A stretch of 64,000 nt of DNA, taken from positions 424,577-488,576 of the forward strand of contig PQAM01000010.1 in the NCBI GenBank assembly GCA_003104975.1. Reading direction: 5' to 3'. Shown here in pieces: positions 55,117 through 63,782 of this stretch. Within the stretch, counting starts at the first letter, position 1. Each line of letters starts with the position of its first letter. This stretch comes from Candidatus Methylomirabilota bacterium. Lineage in GTDB: Bacteria > Methylomirabilota > Methylomirabilia > Methylomirabilales > Methylomirabilaceae. Below the pieces are notes generated by a model. It was given only the letters and a program-made list of their open reading frames with translations. It made no database searches and was not told where the DNA came from. Both the position numbers and the translations under genes were made by a program.

Positions 55117-57084
55117 ATGACGCAGCATACAGCAACCATGACCGACACGCCATTTCCGTACCCGGGCATTCCCGCCACGGCGGACGGCTCGGCCGCCGTC
55201 GTCTGGGTTGATACGCACATTACGCAAGGCGCCTGCGCCTATCCGATCACCCCCTCCACCAATATGGGGACGGGCTACCAGGCGGAGGTCGCGAACGGCG
55301 GGCGCAACCTCTGGGGCGAGCCGCTCTTCTTCCTCGAGCCGGAGTCGGAGCATAGTTCGGCGTCTGCATGCGAAGGGTTTGCGCTGGCGGGCGGTCGGGT
55401 TTCGAACTTTACCTCCGGTCAGGGGCTGGTCCTGATGAAGGAGGTCCTGTATACCATCGCGGGCAAGCGGCTTCCGGCGGTCTTCCACATCGGCGCCCGC
55501 GCGCTCACCTCCCAGGCCCTGAACGTCCACGCCGGCCACGACGACGTGATGGCCGTGGCGGACTGCGGTTGGGGGATGCTCTTTGCGAAGAACGCCCAGG
55601 GCGCGGCCGATCTGGCGCTCATTGCCCGCCGCGCCGCCGAGGAGGGAGAGACCCCCTTCATGACCGTACAAGATGGGTTCCTGACTACCCATACCATCGA
55701 GAATATCCTGCTGCCGGAGCCGGAGCTGATGAAGGAGTTTATCGGCGACCCGCACGGCGGCACGCGTCTGCGCAACCTCATGAACCCGTTGCAACCGATC
55801 ATGAGCGGGGTGGTGCAGAATCAGGACAGCTACATGAAGGGGAAGATCGCCCAGCGGTTCTTCTATGACCGGTTGCCGGCGATCGTCGAAGGGGTCATGG
55901 AGCGATTCTATGCCCTGACCGGCCGCCGGTATGGTCTGGTGGAGTCGTACCGGCTGGAGGATGCCGACTATGCCATCGTGGGGATGGGGGGATTGGTCGA
56001 GACCGCCATGGCCACCGTCGATTATCTGAGGGCTCACCGCGGCATTTGTGCGGGCGCCCTCCACGTCACCAGTTTCCGCCCGTTTCCCGGTTCCCAGATC
56101 ATCGAGGCGACGAGACACCTGAAGGCGGTGGCAGTGATCGAACGGATGGACAATCCGCTGGCCCAATCGAATCCGCTGACCGCCGAGATCAAGGCGGCGT
56201 TCGCCGATGCGCTGACGGGTACGCCGGGGTTTCCGGCGATTGAGCGGATGCCGATTATCTACTCGGGATCGGCCGGGCTGGGCAGCCGCGATATCCGTCC
56301 CGGCGACCTGGTAGCCGCCATCGAGAACATGCGGCGCGACGACAGCGGATCGCGCTACTTCGTGCTGGGGATTAAACACGAGCAGGCGCTTGCCCCCGCC
56401 GAGGACGCGGACGTCCGATCGGCGGGCAGCTTCTCGATGCGCGGTCATTCGGTCGGCGGCTTCGGGTCGGTGACGACCAATAAGGTGATTGCCACCATCG
56501 TCGGCGATCTGTTCGGCTTGAAGGTCCAGGCCTATCCGAAGTACGGCTCAGAAAAGAAGGGGCTCCCGACGACCTACTATCTGACCGTGGCCAAGGAACC
56601 GATCCGTACCCACTGCGAGTTGACGCAGGTCGATTTCGTCCCCCTCAATGACATCAACGCCTTCAATCTCGGGAACCCATTGACCGGCTTGGCCACCGGC
56701 GGCATGGTCTTTATCCAGACGGATAAAAAGACGCCGGAGGAGGTCTGGACGGGCATTCCCGATTATGCCAAGCAGATCATCCGCGAACGACAGATCCGAG
56801 TCCTGGCGCTGGATACGGTGAAGATTGCGAGCGAGACGGCCAGCTCGCCCGACCTGGAGCAACGGATGCAGGGGATTGTCCTGTTGGGGATTTTCCTCCG
56901 CTGTACGCCGTTTCTCCGCGAGCAGCATCTCAACGAAGAGCAGGTCTTCCCGGCGGTCGAGCGATCGCTGCGAAAATACTTCGGCAAGCGGGGTGAGCAG
57001 GTGGTTCGAGACAACATGGCGGCGGTTCGACGAGGCTATACCGAGGTCTTCGAGGTCCCGGTGGAAACCATGGTGGGAGCCTGA
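55117..57084 (+). CDS. 2-oxoacid:ferredoxin oxidoreductase, alpha-gamma subunit
   Basis: 655 residues. Residues ~20-250 form the POR N-terminal (pyrimidine-binding) domain: ITQGACAYPITPSTNMGTGY, LEPESEHSSASACEGFALAG; next PFOR domain II (YAIVGMGGLVETAMATVDYL; GALHVTSFRPFPG); and from ~455 a gamma domain (RGHSVGGFGSVTTNKVIATI, QAYPKYGSEKKGLPTTYYLT). Together with the subunit at 57525 it makes a complete enzyme from two chains, oxidising pyruvate or a similar 2-oxoacid with CoA and ferredoxin, or running in reverse to fix CO2. Substrate not settled by sequence, though pyruvate is most likely. Confidence 0.9.
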   Translation: MTQHTATMTDTPFPYPGIPATADGSAAVVWVDTHITQGACAYPITPSTNMGTGYQAEVANGGRNLWGEPLFFLEPESEHSSASACEGFALAGGRVSNFTSGQGLVLMKEVLYTIAGKRLPAVFHIGARALTSQALNVHAGHDDVMAVADCGWGMLFAKNAQGAADLALIARRAAEEGETPFMTVQDGFLTTHTIENILLPEPELMKEFIGDPHGGTRLRNLMNPLQPIMSGVVQNQDSYMKGKIAQRFFYDRLPAIVEGVMERFYALTGRRYGLVESYRLEDADYAIVGMGGLVETAMATVDYLRAHRGICAGALHVTSFRPFPGSQIIEATRHLKAVAVIERMDNPLAQSNPLTAEIKAAFADALTGTPGFPAIERMPIIYSGSAGLGSRDIRPGDLVAAIENMRRDDSGSRYFVLGIKHEQALAPAEDADVRSAGSFSMRGHSVGGFGSVTTNKVIATIVGDLFGLKVQAYPKYGSEKKGLPTTYYLTVAKEPIRTHCELTQVDFVPLNDINAFNLGNPLTGLATGGMVFIQTDKKTPEEVWTGIPDYAKQIIRERQIRVLALDTVKIASETASSPDLEQRMQGIVLLGIFLRCTPFLREQHLNEEQVFPAVERSLRKYFGKRGEQVVRDNMAAVRRGYTEVFEVPVETMVGA

Positions 57085-57094
57085 AGGAGCGGTG

Positions 57095-57490
57095 ATGGCG
57101 GAGGAACTGGTCAGAGACTGGATGCACCGGGGTGTCATTACCTGCGGACCCGAGATGCCCGTCCAGGCGGTGGCCGACGCGATGAAGGCACACGACATCA
57201 GCGCCCTGGTGGTGGTGGACGAGGCGGGCGACGCCATCGGCGTCATCTCCCGCACCGACCTCGTCAACGCGCGATTCGTCGAGCCGTATCTGAAGCACTG
57301 GCGCGGGCTGACCGCCAAGCACCTGATGAGCGCCCCGGTCATCAGCGTATCGGACAGTACACCGATTGCCGAGGCGGCGGCGCGGCTGCGCGACCGGAAG
57401 ATCCATCGGTTGGTGGTGACCGAGCGGCAGGACTCGCACGACAAGCCGATCGGTATCCTCTCGGTGACCGACCTGGCCGGGAAACTATGA
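57095..57490 (+). CDS. CBS-domain protein encoded between oxidoreductase subunits
   Basis: 131 residues from the ATG at 57095 (AAGGAG upstream), ten bases after the alpha-gamma stop and 34 before the beta-delta start. Two CBS motifs: MHRGVITCGPEMPVQAVADA... AIGVISRTDLVNARFV, and LMSAPVISVSDSTPIAEAAA... PIGILSVTDLAGK. Such modules bind AMP/ATP. Its place inside the operon suggests that it senses adenylate charge for, or binds to, the oxidoreductase; this is inference from position. Confidence 0.9.
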   Translation: MAEELVRDWMHRGVITCGPEMPVQAVADAMKAHDISALVVVDEAGDAIGVISRTDLVNARFVEPYLKHWRGLTAKHLMSAPVISVSDSTPIAEAAARLRDRKIHRLVVTERQDSHDKPIGILSVTDLAGKL

Positions 57491-57524
57491 CTATAGAAAA
57501 GCAGTAAAACAGAAAGGTTCAGTC

Positions 57525-59207
57525 ATGGCAGATCAACAATCGGTCTATAACCCGCTGGATGAGGAGCACGTCGAACAGGTCGCGGGGACGAAGCCTCGCG
57601 GACTTGAGAAGGAGATCCACGAGGGCGCCCTGCCGCCGGTCGGGGTGCTGGAGCTGAATCTCGAACGGTACGTGGGCGACTTCAATGAGCGGATCATCGG
57701 CGCCTATGCGGCCGGGACCGGCGAGCGGAGCCTGCCGGCCGACGTCGGCGTGGCCCGCAGCCTGATCCCGCCGGGGACCGGCGCCCTGCGCGACTTCAGC
57801 TACATTGCGCCGGAGATCCCGCTGTTCGATCACACCAAGTGCGTCGGCTGTATGTCCTGTGTGACCGAGTGCCCCGACACCGCCATCCTTGGGAAGGCGA
57901 TCCCCAGGTCGCACCTGGAGGCGGAACTGAATGCCGTCGCCGACCCCCAGGAGCGCGAGTCGATCCGGGCCCAGTGGGCCGTGACGCGGAAATATTACGA
58001 GGTCTTTGAGAAGAAGGGGGAGGAGGGCGCCCTCTTCGGTATCTTTGTCGATCCGACCAAGTGCAAAGGGTGCGCCGAGTGCGTCGAGGTTTGCGATTCT
58101 CTCGGCTACCATGCCCTCAGGATGGTCAAGAAGGACGAGCAGACGATCCCCCGCTATCGGGGCTGGTTCAACTTCTTCCGACAGGTCGGCCCGACCCCGC
58201 GCGCCTATATCAATGAGCGGGCGCTGGCCGACATGATGCTGTCCGACGACGCGCTCCTGTATGTCGGCGGCGCCGGGTCGTGCATGGGATGCGGCGAGGC
58301 GACGGCGATCCGGATGATGCTGGCTGCCACCGGATTCGTCCATGGCGCCGAGGCGGTCGGGATCGTGGCGGCGACCGGATGCAACACCGTCTACGGCTCG
58401 ACCTATCCCTACAACCCGTTCCTGGTCCCCTGGACCAACTCGCTGTTCGAGAACGCGCCCGCCGTGGCGATGGGGGTGCGCGCCCGGTGGGATCAGCGGG
58501 GATGGCAGCAGAAGAAACTGTGGGTCATCGGGGGGGACGGCGCCATGTACGACATCGGCTTCCAGGCGCTGTCGCGAATGATGGCCTCCGGGATGGATAT
58601 CAACGTCCTGATCCTCGACACGCAGGTCTACTCCAATACGGGGGGACAGGCCTCCACGGCGACCTTTACCGGCCAGGATGCCAAGATGGCGGTGGTCGGC
58701 AAGGCGGCGCCCGGCAAGCGGGAGCGGCGCAAAGAGCTCGCGCTCATCGCCATGATGCACCCGGATACCTTTGTGGCACAGACCACTGCCGCCCATATCA
58801 ACCATTTTTACCGGGCCATCATGGCGGCTAATGAGTACCCGGGTCCGGCTGTGGTGAGTGTCTACACGACCTGCGAGCCGGAGCATGGTGTGGCGGACGA
58901 CCGGTCGTCGTGTCAGGCGAAGCTGGCGGTCGATTCCCGGGCTTTTCCCCTCTTTGCCTACGACCCGCGTAAGGGCGAGCGGATCAAAGAGCGGCTAAGC
59001 CTGGCGGGTAACCCGGCGGTGAACGACGATTGGTATCGATTGCCGAATACAGGTGAGGTGGTTGACTTTATTGCGTTTGCCCGAACCGAAGGCCGATTTG
59101 CCAAACAGTTCGATGTGGAAGGCCGTCCATCTGAGACGCTGCTCTACGCCCGGGAAGAGCGACTTCAGTACTGGCGACGCCTGCAAGAGCTCGCCGGCAT
59201 CCGTTAA
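57525..59207 (+). CDS. 2-oxoacid:ferredoxin oxidoreductase, delta-beta subunit
   Basis: 560 residues. About 100 N-terminal residues, then two [4Fe-4S] ferredoxin motifs (CVGCMSCVTECP; CKGCAECVEVC; separated by a ~60-residue insertion), then the TPP-binding beta domain: SCMGCGEATAIRMMLAATGF, GCNTVYGSTYPYNP, and the TPP/Mg motif GGDGAMYDIGFQALSR then DTQVYSNTGGQAS. Supplies the cofactor and the internal electron wires for the alpha-gamma chain. The fused order delta-beta on one chain and alpha-gamma on the other resembles a PFOR homodimer cut in two. Confidence 0.92.
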   Translation: MADQQSVYNPLDEEHVEQVAGTKPRGLEKEIHEGALPPVGVLELNLERYVGDFNERIIGAYAAGTGERSLPADVGVARSLIPPGTGALRDFSYIAPEIPLFDHTKCVGCMSCVTECPDTAILGKAIPRSHLEAELNAVADPQERESIRAQWAVTRKYYEVFEKKGEEGALFGIFVDPTKCKGCAECVEVCDSLGYHALRMVKKDEQTIPRYRGWFNFFRQVGPTPRAYINERALADMMLSDDALLYVGGAGSCMGCGEATAIRMMLAATGFVHGAEAVGIVAATGCNTVYGSTYPYNPFLVPWTNSLFENAPAVAMGVRARWDQRGWQQKKLWVIGGDGAMYDIGFQALSRMMASGMDINVLILDTQVYSNTGGQASTATFTGQDAKMAVVGKAAPGKRERRKELALIAMMHPDTFVAQTTAAHINHFYRAIMAANEYPGPAVVSVYTTCEPEHGVADDRSSCQAKLAVDSRAFPLFAYDPRKGERIKERLSLAGNPAVNDDWYRLPNTGEVVDFIAFARTEGRFAKQFDVEGRPSETLLYAREERLQYWRRLQELAGIR

Positions 59208-59208
59208 C

Positions 59209-59229
59209 GGAAGGGGCAACGCCCCCTCC
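59209..59229 (+). terminator. Hairpin after the oxidoreductase operon
   Basis: GGAAGGGGC and GCCCCCTCC pair with one mismatch around AAC, two bases after the stop. No T-run, so terminator function is uncertain. The gap to 59460 also holds TGTA/TACA-type inverted sequence near 59358-59382, perhaps regulatory. Confidence 0.4.
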
Positions 59230-59460
59230 GGCCCCGCCATAGCTGGAACCACGCTGGACTGGCCGCCGGTATACTGTAACCGGTCGATTTCATGGAATGC
59301 AGCGTATTGATATGCTATGCTTAATAAAATACGGCTGTCCCGTTGAGGGGACGTAGCGTGTATCAAGATTATCGGTTACACGATGCGACGTGGAATATGT
59401 AGACTCGGACGACGGTCCGAATAGGAAAGGGATCAGGCAGTAACCTGCCGAAGGAGGCAT

Positions 59461-60576
59461 ATGTATCCGGTTATCAGCGGATTTGACCATCTGGTCTTTG
59501 CCGAGGCGCCCAGGTTGATCTATTGGGAGCTGACGCGGGCCTGCGATCTGGTCTGTACCCACTGTCGCGCCGAGGCGATAGCGATGCGCGACCCGTTTGA
59601 GTTAAGTACCAACGAGGCCAAGACGCTGCTGGGGCAGTTCCGGACGTTCGGCGACCCGGCGCCGCAACTCGTGATGACCGGGGGCGACCCGCTGAAACGT
59701 CCCGATTTCTTTGAGTTGGTCCGTCACGGCCGAAGCATCGGGATGCCGATCTCTGTGGCGCCCAGCGGCACCCCGTTGCTGACGCCGGAGGCGATCGCGG
59801 CCCTGGCGGAGAACGGGGTCATGAGCATGTCGCTGAGCATCGACGGTGCCACGGCCGAGAGCCACGATCGATTCCGCGGTGTCGCGGGCTGTTTTGAGAC
59901 CACCATGCGCGCCATCCGGGCTGTCCGGGCGGCAGGGATTCCGCTGCAGATCAACACCCTTGTCACCCCCGAGACCATGGGGGAACTGCCGGGCGTCTTC
60001 CGGTTGCTTCAGGACATGGGGATCATGCGGTGGAGTCTCTTCTATCTGATCGCCACGGGGCGCGGTCGGGCGCTGCGCGAGATCAGACCCAGCGAAGCCG
60101 AGGCGCTACACAACTGGATCTACGACCTCGTCAAGACGGCCCCTTTCGCCATTAAGGCGACAGAGGCCCCCCATTTCCGCCGCGTTGCCTATATGCGGAT
60201 GCGGCTGGAGGGTCTGGACGACGCCGCGATCCGGCAGACGCCCATCGGACGGGGATTCGGCATCCGCGACGGCAACGGCATCATGTTCATCTCCCATACC
60301 GGGGATGTCTATCCGTCCGGGTTCCTGCCGGTGACGGCCGGCAATGTCCGTCGCGAAAGCCCGGTCTCGATCTATCGCCACTCGGAGATCTTCACGCGCC
60401 TGCGCGACGCCGATTCGTATGCCGGAAAATGCGGCCTCTGTGAGTTTCGCTGGGTTTGCGGCGGGTCGCGGGCCCGCGCGTTCGCCGAGACCAACGATCC
60501 CAACGGCAGCGATCCGCTGTGCGCCTACAGGCCGGAGGCCGCGCTGACAGGGGCGACAGCAGCCGATCGGGGATAG
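59461..60576 (+). CDS. Radical SAM/SPASM protein
   Basis: 371 residues; GAAGGAGG before the ATG. Radical SAM cluster motif CDLVCTHC (Cys-x3-Cys-x2-Cys) in YWELTRACDLVCTHCRAEAI, then VMTGGDPLKRPDFFEL and LSIDGATAESHDRFRG. The C-terminal SPASM region has Cys in KCGLCEFRWVCGGSRARAF and DPLCAY for auxiliary [4Fe-4S] clusters. Resembles the heme-d1/AhbD/NirJ-related TIGR04053 type. The substrate may be a peptide or tetrapyrrole; no precursor peptide gene is visible beside it. Lone gene. Confidence 0.85.
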   Translation: MYPVISGFDHLVFAEAPRLIYWELTRACDLVCTHCRAEAIAMRDPFELSTNEAKTLLGQFRTFGDPAPQLVMTGGDPLKRPDFFELVRHGRSIGMPISVAPSGTPLLTPEAIAALAENGVMSMSLSIDGATAESHDRFRGVAGCFETTMRAIRAVRAAGIPLQINTLVTPETMGELPGVFRLLQDMGIMRWSLFYLIATGRGRALREIRPSEAEALHNWIYDLVKTAPFAIKATEAPHFRRVAYMRMRLEGLDDAAIRQTPIGRGFGIRDGNGIMFISHTGDVYPSGFLPVTAGNVRRESPVSIYRHSEIFTRLRDADSYAGKCGLCEFRWVCGGSRARAFAETNDPNGSDPLCAYRPEAALTGATAADRG

Positions 60577-60794
60577 GTCTGGGCCTCCGGACATCCGCAT
60601 ATCCTCAAATTTACTCACTTTGTCATGCAGATGCGTCTAGCCGATTGGTGACCTCGAACCTACATTATTACAGGAGATGGACGCGCTATGGGTATCGGAC
60701 CGATAGCGCATAGCGAACGTATCGCGCATCGATAGGGACGGAAGGTTACGTATTGCAGCCGACCCGAAGGCGGCGCAGCCGACAGGAGGGACGA

Positions 60795-61262
60795 ATGCAG
60801 ATCTCACGGATCCTTTTTCCGACCGATTTCTCCCATGACGCCGAACACGCATTCCAGTATGCCCTGACCTTTGCGAGAGAGTTCGGCGCCGAACTCCACC
60901 TGCTTCACGTCATCTATTTTCCTCCTCAAACGCCCGAATACGACATCGGACAGGTCATCGACAGCCTGGTCAAGAATGCCGAGGACAACCTGAAAAAACT
61001 CGCCGAAGGGGTCCCGGAGCCGAAATCGGTCTTTCGTCTGGACGTACAGGTCGGGGTGGAGCATGTCGAAATTACGAAGTATGCCGAGCGGGAGAAGATC
61101 GATCTCATCGTCATGGGGACCCGTGGACGGACCGGGCTGGCTCATGTCTTTCTGGGGAGCGTCGCCGAGCGGGTGGTCCGCCACGCCTCGTGTCCTGTCC
61201 TGACCGTCAAGCTTCCGCCGCGCAGGGGCGGCGAGGACGCTAAAGAGGAGGCGGCGACATGA
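60795..61262 (+). CDS. Universal stress protein (UspA family)
   Basis: 155 residues from the ATG at 60795 (ACAGGAGGG upstream). ISRILFPTDFSHDAEHAFQY at the start and ATP signature GTRGRTGLAHVFLGSVAERV, ending SCPVLTVKLP. The stop overlaps the next start by 4 bases (ATGA), coupling it to the APH-like kinase. First gene of a stress-type cluster running to the right edge. Confidence 0.92.
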   Translation: MQISRILFPTDFSHDAEHAFQYALTFAREFGAELHLLHVIYFPPQTPEYDIGQVIDSLVKNAEDNLKKLAEGVPEPKSVFRLDVQVGVEHVEITKYAEREKIDLIVMGTRGRTGLAHVFLGSVAERVVRHASCPVLTVKLPPRRGGEDAKEEAAT

Positions 61263-62377
61263 CGCTGCAGCATAAGGCGTTGGCCCATTACCTCGAAGCG
61301 GCGCTTGGGGGCGTTGTCCAGGTGCAGGCCGTACGGCCGCTTACCGGTGAGGAGCCTTCCATTGTCGGGCGGGAGCTTGGGACGCTGCACGGCCACGATC
61401 TGAAGGCCTTCGGTTACGGTCGGCCGATCCAGATCGACCTGCTCCTGAACGGGACCCCCCGCTCCTACGTGCTGTCCACCATGCGGGGCGGCTCCGGGTT
61501 CGGCCACGATCATAAGGCCGACCGGGCGGGGACCTTGATCTGGGCGCATGATGCCTTCGGCAGGCTCGCGCGGCACGTGCAGAGCGTCGATGTCGGCTTC
61601 TTTACGTACGAGGGGCAACTGCAATCGGCCGGGCGCGCGGACGAGTACTTCCTACTGATGGAGAAGGTCGAGGGGGCCGCGTATTGGCTGGACCTGGAGC
61701 GGATTCGGGCGGCGGGGACGGCGACCGAACCGGATTTTGACCGTGCCAGGGCGCTCTCGGACTATCTGGCGGACATCCACGCACAGAAAGGCCGGGATGA
61801 ACAGCTCTATTTCCGTCGAATCCGGGACCTGATCGGCCACGGCGAGGGGATCATGGGGATCCTGGACGGCTATCCGACCGATTATCCGCTTCTTCCATCC
61901 GAACAACAGTACATTGTCGAGAGCGGATGTGTGGCCTGGCGTCAGTACCTGAAAGAGAAGAGCGCGCGTCTGAGTATCGTCCATGGCGATTTTCACCCGT
62001 GGAATATCCTCTTTCGCAAGGGGACCGATTTCACGCTGCTCGACCGCAGTCGCGGCGAGTGGGGGGATCCGGCCGACGACATTGCGGCCCTGAGCATCAA
62101 CTTTCTCTTCTTCTCACTGTTGCGGTCGGGTCGGCTGGAGGGCCCGTTTCGGGAGCTGTTTGATTGCTTTTATGGCGGCTACCTGGAGCGGACCCGCGAT
62201 TCGGAGCTGAACTCGGTGATTCCGCCCTTTTACGTCTTTCGGGCCCTGGTGATCGCCAGCCCGCGGTGGTACCCCGACCTGCCCGAAGAGGTACGCGTCA
62301 AGCTGTTTCGGTTCGTCCAGACGATGCTTCGACTCGAGCAGTTCGATCACACCGATGTGAATCAGTATCTGATGTGA
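61259..62377 (+). CDS. APH-family phosphotransferase
   Basis: 372 residues. Catalytic loop HGDFHPWNIL (about 242) and the metal motif as LLDRSRGEWGDPADDIA identify the aminoglycoside phosphotransferase/choline kinase fold. The N-lobe contains LSTMRGGSGFGHDHKADRAG. The neighbouring P-loop kinase recalls proteins in which an APH domain is fused to a P-loop kinase (COG2187-COG0645). It more likely phosphorylates a metabolite or protein than an antibiotic. Coupled to usp upstream. Confidence 0.82.
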   Translation: MTLQHKALAHYLEAALGGVVQVQAVRPLTGEEPSIVGRELGTLHGHDLKAFGYGRPIQIDLLLNGTPRSYVLSTMRGGSGFGHDHKADRAGTLIWAHDAFGRLARHVQSVDVGFFTYEGQLQSAGRADEYFLLMEKVEGAAYWLDLERIRAAGTATEPDFDRARALSDYLADIHAQKGRDEQLYFRRIRDLIGHGEGIMGILDGYPTDYPLLPSEQQYIVESGCVAWRQYLKEKSARLSIVHGDFHPWNILFRKGTDFTLLDRSRGEWGDPADDIAALSINFLFFSLLRSGRLEGPFRELFDCFYGGYLERTRDSELNSVIPPFYVFRALVIASPRWYPDLPEEVRVKLFRFVQTMLRLEQFDHTDVNQYLM

Positions 62378-62387
62378 GGCGACAGCG

Positions 62388-62957
62388 ATGGCGTGGGTAG
62401 CGTGGTTGACAGGACTGCCCGGAAGCGGTAAAAGCAGCATCAGCCGTGAGGTTGCGTTGCGCGTACAGGCGCGCGGAATCCGGGTGCGGGTGCTGGAGCT
62501 TGATGAGATCCGACGGGTCGTGACCCCTACGCCGAGCTACACCGCCCAGGAACGCGAGATCGTCTATCGCGCCCTGGCCTACATGGCGTGGCTGCTTTAC
62601 AGCGAAGGGGTCAGCGTCATTGTTGATGCAACCGCCCATCGACGGCGATTTCGCGACACGGCCCGCGCGCTGATTCCCGCCTTTGCCGAGATCTATCTTC
62701 GGACGTCGCTCTCGACCTGTCGCGCTCGGGCGGGGGACCGGCGAGGCGGCTATGCCCCCGCCGACGTCTACGGACAGGCCGGCCGCGAGGGATCGACGGT
62801 GCCGGGCGTCGATGAGGCGTATGAGCCGCCGCTTCATCCAGAACTGGCCCTCGATACCGAGGCGCTCGACGTGATGGACGCCGCTGAACAGGCAGTGAGA
62901 TTTCTTGAAGCGTTAGAGGTCGGCCAGACTGTCGGTATGGTTGAGCCGGGATGTTGA
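62388..62957 (+). CDS. Adenylylsulfate kinase-like P-loop kinase
   Basis: 189 residues. Walker A GLPGSGKSS at residues 9-17, then LELDEIRRVVTPTPSYTAQE, VIVDATAHRRRFRDTARALI and AEIYLRTSLSTCRARAGDRR. This is the CysC layout (LDGDxxR, FR--AR, E-Y). The PAPS-site residues differ (LELDEIRR rather than LDGDNVR), and no sulfate-assimilation gene is nearby, so another substrate is possible. Ten bases after the APH-like gene. Confidence 0.8.
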   Translation: MAWVAWLTGLPGSGKSSISREVALRVQARGIRVRVLELDEIRRVVTPTPSYTAQEREIVYRALAYMAWLLYSEGVSVIVDATAHRRRFRDTARALIPAFAEIYLRTSLSTCRARAGDRRGGYAPADVYGQAGREGSTVPGVDEAYEPPLHPELALDTEALDVMDAAEQAVRFLEALEVGQTVGMVEPGC

Positions 62958-62984
62958 GAACAGGCCGACTGCGGGGGAGAGGCG

Positions 62985-63257
62985 ATGAACGCGCTGACAA
63001 ACTCTCGGGTAACAGATCGTGTCCGAGAACAGGGCGAGCGAAGCGAGGCGTGTCCCTACCTGAAACGGGCCATCTTGACCTCCAGGTACCCGATCGAGGG
63101 GTATTGCGTGGGGCACCCTCACGGGAGGCTTCGGGTTGTCACGATTGCCGAGTTTCGGGAGTTGTGCACAACGGCCGATCACGTTCAGTGTCAACTGTAT
63201 CGCGAGCTGCGCCATCAGGAACTGGGTGCGGGAGACCCGGCGCGCGGGGCTGTCTGA
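62985..63257 (+). CDS. Small Cys-rich protein, possible Fe-S or zinc binder
   Basis: 90 residues with GGGGAGAGG upstream. Four spaced Cys: CPYL, EGYCVGHPHG, RELCTTAD and VQCQLYRE. This CPxL...YC...LC...C-Y pattern resembles small proteins often placed next to radical or stress genes and proposed to bind a cluster. No signal peptide. Function unknown. Confidence 0.6.
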   Translation: MNALTNSRVTDRVREQGERSEACPYLKRAILTSRYPIEGYCVGHPHGRLRVVTIAEFRELCTTADHVQCQLYRELRHQELGAGDPARGAV

Positions 63258-63328
63258 TGCTGAAGCCAAGGTGCGGTCGGGAGTGCTTCAACTGCTGGAA
63301 GTAATCGTGTAAGAAAGGAGGAATAGCC

Positions 63329-63772
63329 ATGGCGCTTGTCAAGTGGACACCATTCGGCGATCTTGCGACATTCAGGCGGGAGATGGATAGGGTCTTTGAG
63401 CGATTTTTCGGCGAACTGCCTCGCCTGGACCTGGCCGGAGCAGGATGGAGCCCCCACCTGGACGTGACCGAAACCAAGGATCGCGTCATCGTCAAGGCCG
63501 AGCTTCCTGGAATGGAGGCCAAAGACCTGGATATCACCATATCCGGGAATACGCTGAGTCTGAAGGGGGAGAAGCGACAGGTCAAAGAGGAGCACGACGA
63601 ACATCACCATCTGCTCGAACGCTCCTACGGCGCCTTTACTCGAACGGTCGAACTTCCCGCGCCGGTGGCGGCCGATAAGATCAAGGCGGCGTTCAAGAAC
63701 GGGGTGTTGACCATCACCCTTCCAAAGACCGAGGAGGCGAAGCGAAAGGCGATCCCGATTCAGGTTGAATGA
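63329..63772 (+). CDS. Small heat-shock protein (Hsp20)
   Basis: 147 residues; AAAGGAGG before the ATG. Alpha-crystallin domain ~42-135: SPHLDVTETKDRVIVKAELP, GMEAKDLDITISGNTLSLKG, the conserved AAFKNGVLTITLPK, and a C-terminal KAIPIQVE with the I-x-I/V anchor. ATP-independent holdase for unfolding proteins. Has 71 bases upstream for a promoter, though none stands out. Confidence 0.95.
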   Translation: MALVKWTPFGDLATFRREMDRVFERFFGELPRLDLAGAGWSPHLDVTETKDRVIVKAELPGMEAKDLDITISGNTLSLKGEKRQVKEEHDEHHHLLERSYGAFTRTVELPAPVAADKIKAAFKNGVLTITLPKTEEAKRKAIPIQVE

Positions 63773-63782
63773 GGAGAGTGCG

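Noticed and set aside
55033-56448. 471-codon open frame on the minus strand
   Set aside because: Antisense to the oxidoreductase alpha-gamma gene, which has clear family motifs; long frames opposite G+C-rich genes are common.
57519-58886. 455-codon open frame on the minus strand
   Set aside because: Mirror of the delta-beta subunit with its [4Fe-4S] and TPP motifs; no protein family in the antisense translation.
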